A stretch of DNA of 20,758 nt from assembly GCA_964383905.1 (NCBI GenBank), contig CAYLJO010000111.1, positions 1 to 20,758 of the forward strand, in the 5' to 3' direction. The notes beneath the pieces are model-generated. The model was not told the DNA's origin. It saw only the letters and a program-made list of their open reading frames with translations, and did not search any database. Both the position numbers and the translations under genes were made by a program. Shown here piece after piece: positions 20,714-20,758 of this stretch. The first letter of the stretch is position 1. Each line of letters opens with the position of its first letter. Source of the stretch: CAYLJO01 sp964383905 (GTDB lineage Bacteria > Acidobacteriota > Blastocatellia > Pyrinomonadales > Pyrinomonadaceae).

Positions 20714-20721
20714 TGTATAAC
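20694..20721 (+). promoter_or_regulatory. possible plus-strand promoter at the right edge
   Basis: TTGGCA (20694-20699) and TATAAC (20716-20721), each one mismatch from consensus, are 16 bases apart and point out of the window. AGGAG follows at 20722-20726, and a near-palindrome CCAAAATTTGG at 20735-20745. The gene it would serve lies beyond the edge. Confidence 0.45.
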
Positions 20722-20758
20722 AGGAGTGCGGCAACCAAAATTTGGTGACTGGCGGCGC

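Noticed and set aside
1..20758. tRNA, rRNA or CRISPR loci
   Set aside because: No tRNA-like T-loop/anticodon pattern, rRNA stretch or spaced repeat array was found on reading either strand; a covariance-model search was not possible.

Overview
The window is a GC-rich bacterial chromosome segment. The mix of genes suggests an Acidobacteriota-like genome (class Blastocatellia would fit): a biotin carboxylase beside a separate biotin carrier, an actinobacterial-style PFK, a secreted subtilase with a GYILGS repeat tract, and selenoproteins of the Prx and PrdB-like families. This assignment is inference from protein style only; no rRNA or tRNA gene was seen.

Left part (1-6178), all on the minus strand. 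A small toxin-antitoxin locus comes first: a hypothetical gene, an antitoxin, and a PemK/MazF toxin carrying a frameshift. A probable run of housekeeping and lipid genes follows: CDP-alcohol phosphatidyltransferase, zinc-ribbon membrane protein, DUF3592-like protein, biotin carboxylase and biotinyl carrier protein, with greA just upstream. A well-known interspersed repeat sits between the two carboxylase genes.

Middle part (6333-13004). An HD-GYP response regulator on the plus strand converges on pfkA through a large 20-bp-arm inverted repeat. Next, on the minus strand, are two genes that ordinary ORF callers split in two. Each is interrupted by one in-frame TGA exactly where its family carries selenocysteine, and each has a candidate bacterial SECIS hairpin just downstream. 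One is a GrdB/PrdB-family selenoprotein (8828-9556), the other a selenocysteine peroxiredoxin (9660-10124). Divergent from them are an RlmI-like rRNA methyltransferase and a cystathionine beta-synthase/cysteine synthase with CBS domains.

Right part (13005-20758). A repeat-containing intergenic region leads to a secreted S8 protease with seven tandem YILGSG hexapeptides, a strong terminator, and a seven-TM hybrid histidine kinase. After a degenerate spacer comes a compact minus-strand operon of about nine very small genes: an excisionase-like HTH protein, several unknown basic or membrane mini-proteins, a mini zinc ribbon and a single-domain response regulator. A near-consensus promoter placed for a leaderless mRNA appears to drive it. 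The genes share a similar GGCGGCAAG ribosome-binding block and ATGA overlaps. At the right edge a 9-8-9 inverted repeat overlaps a plausible plus-strand promoter. This operon is the most accessory-looking and least explained part of the window.
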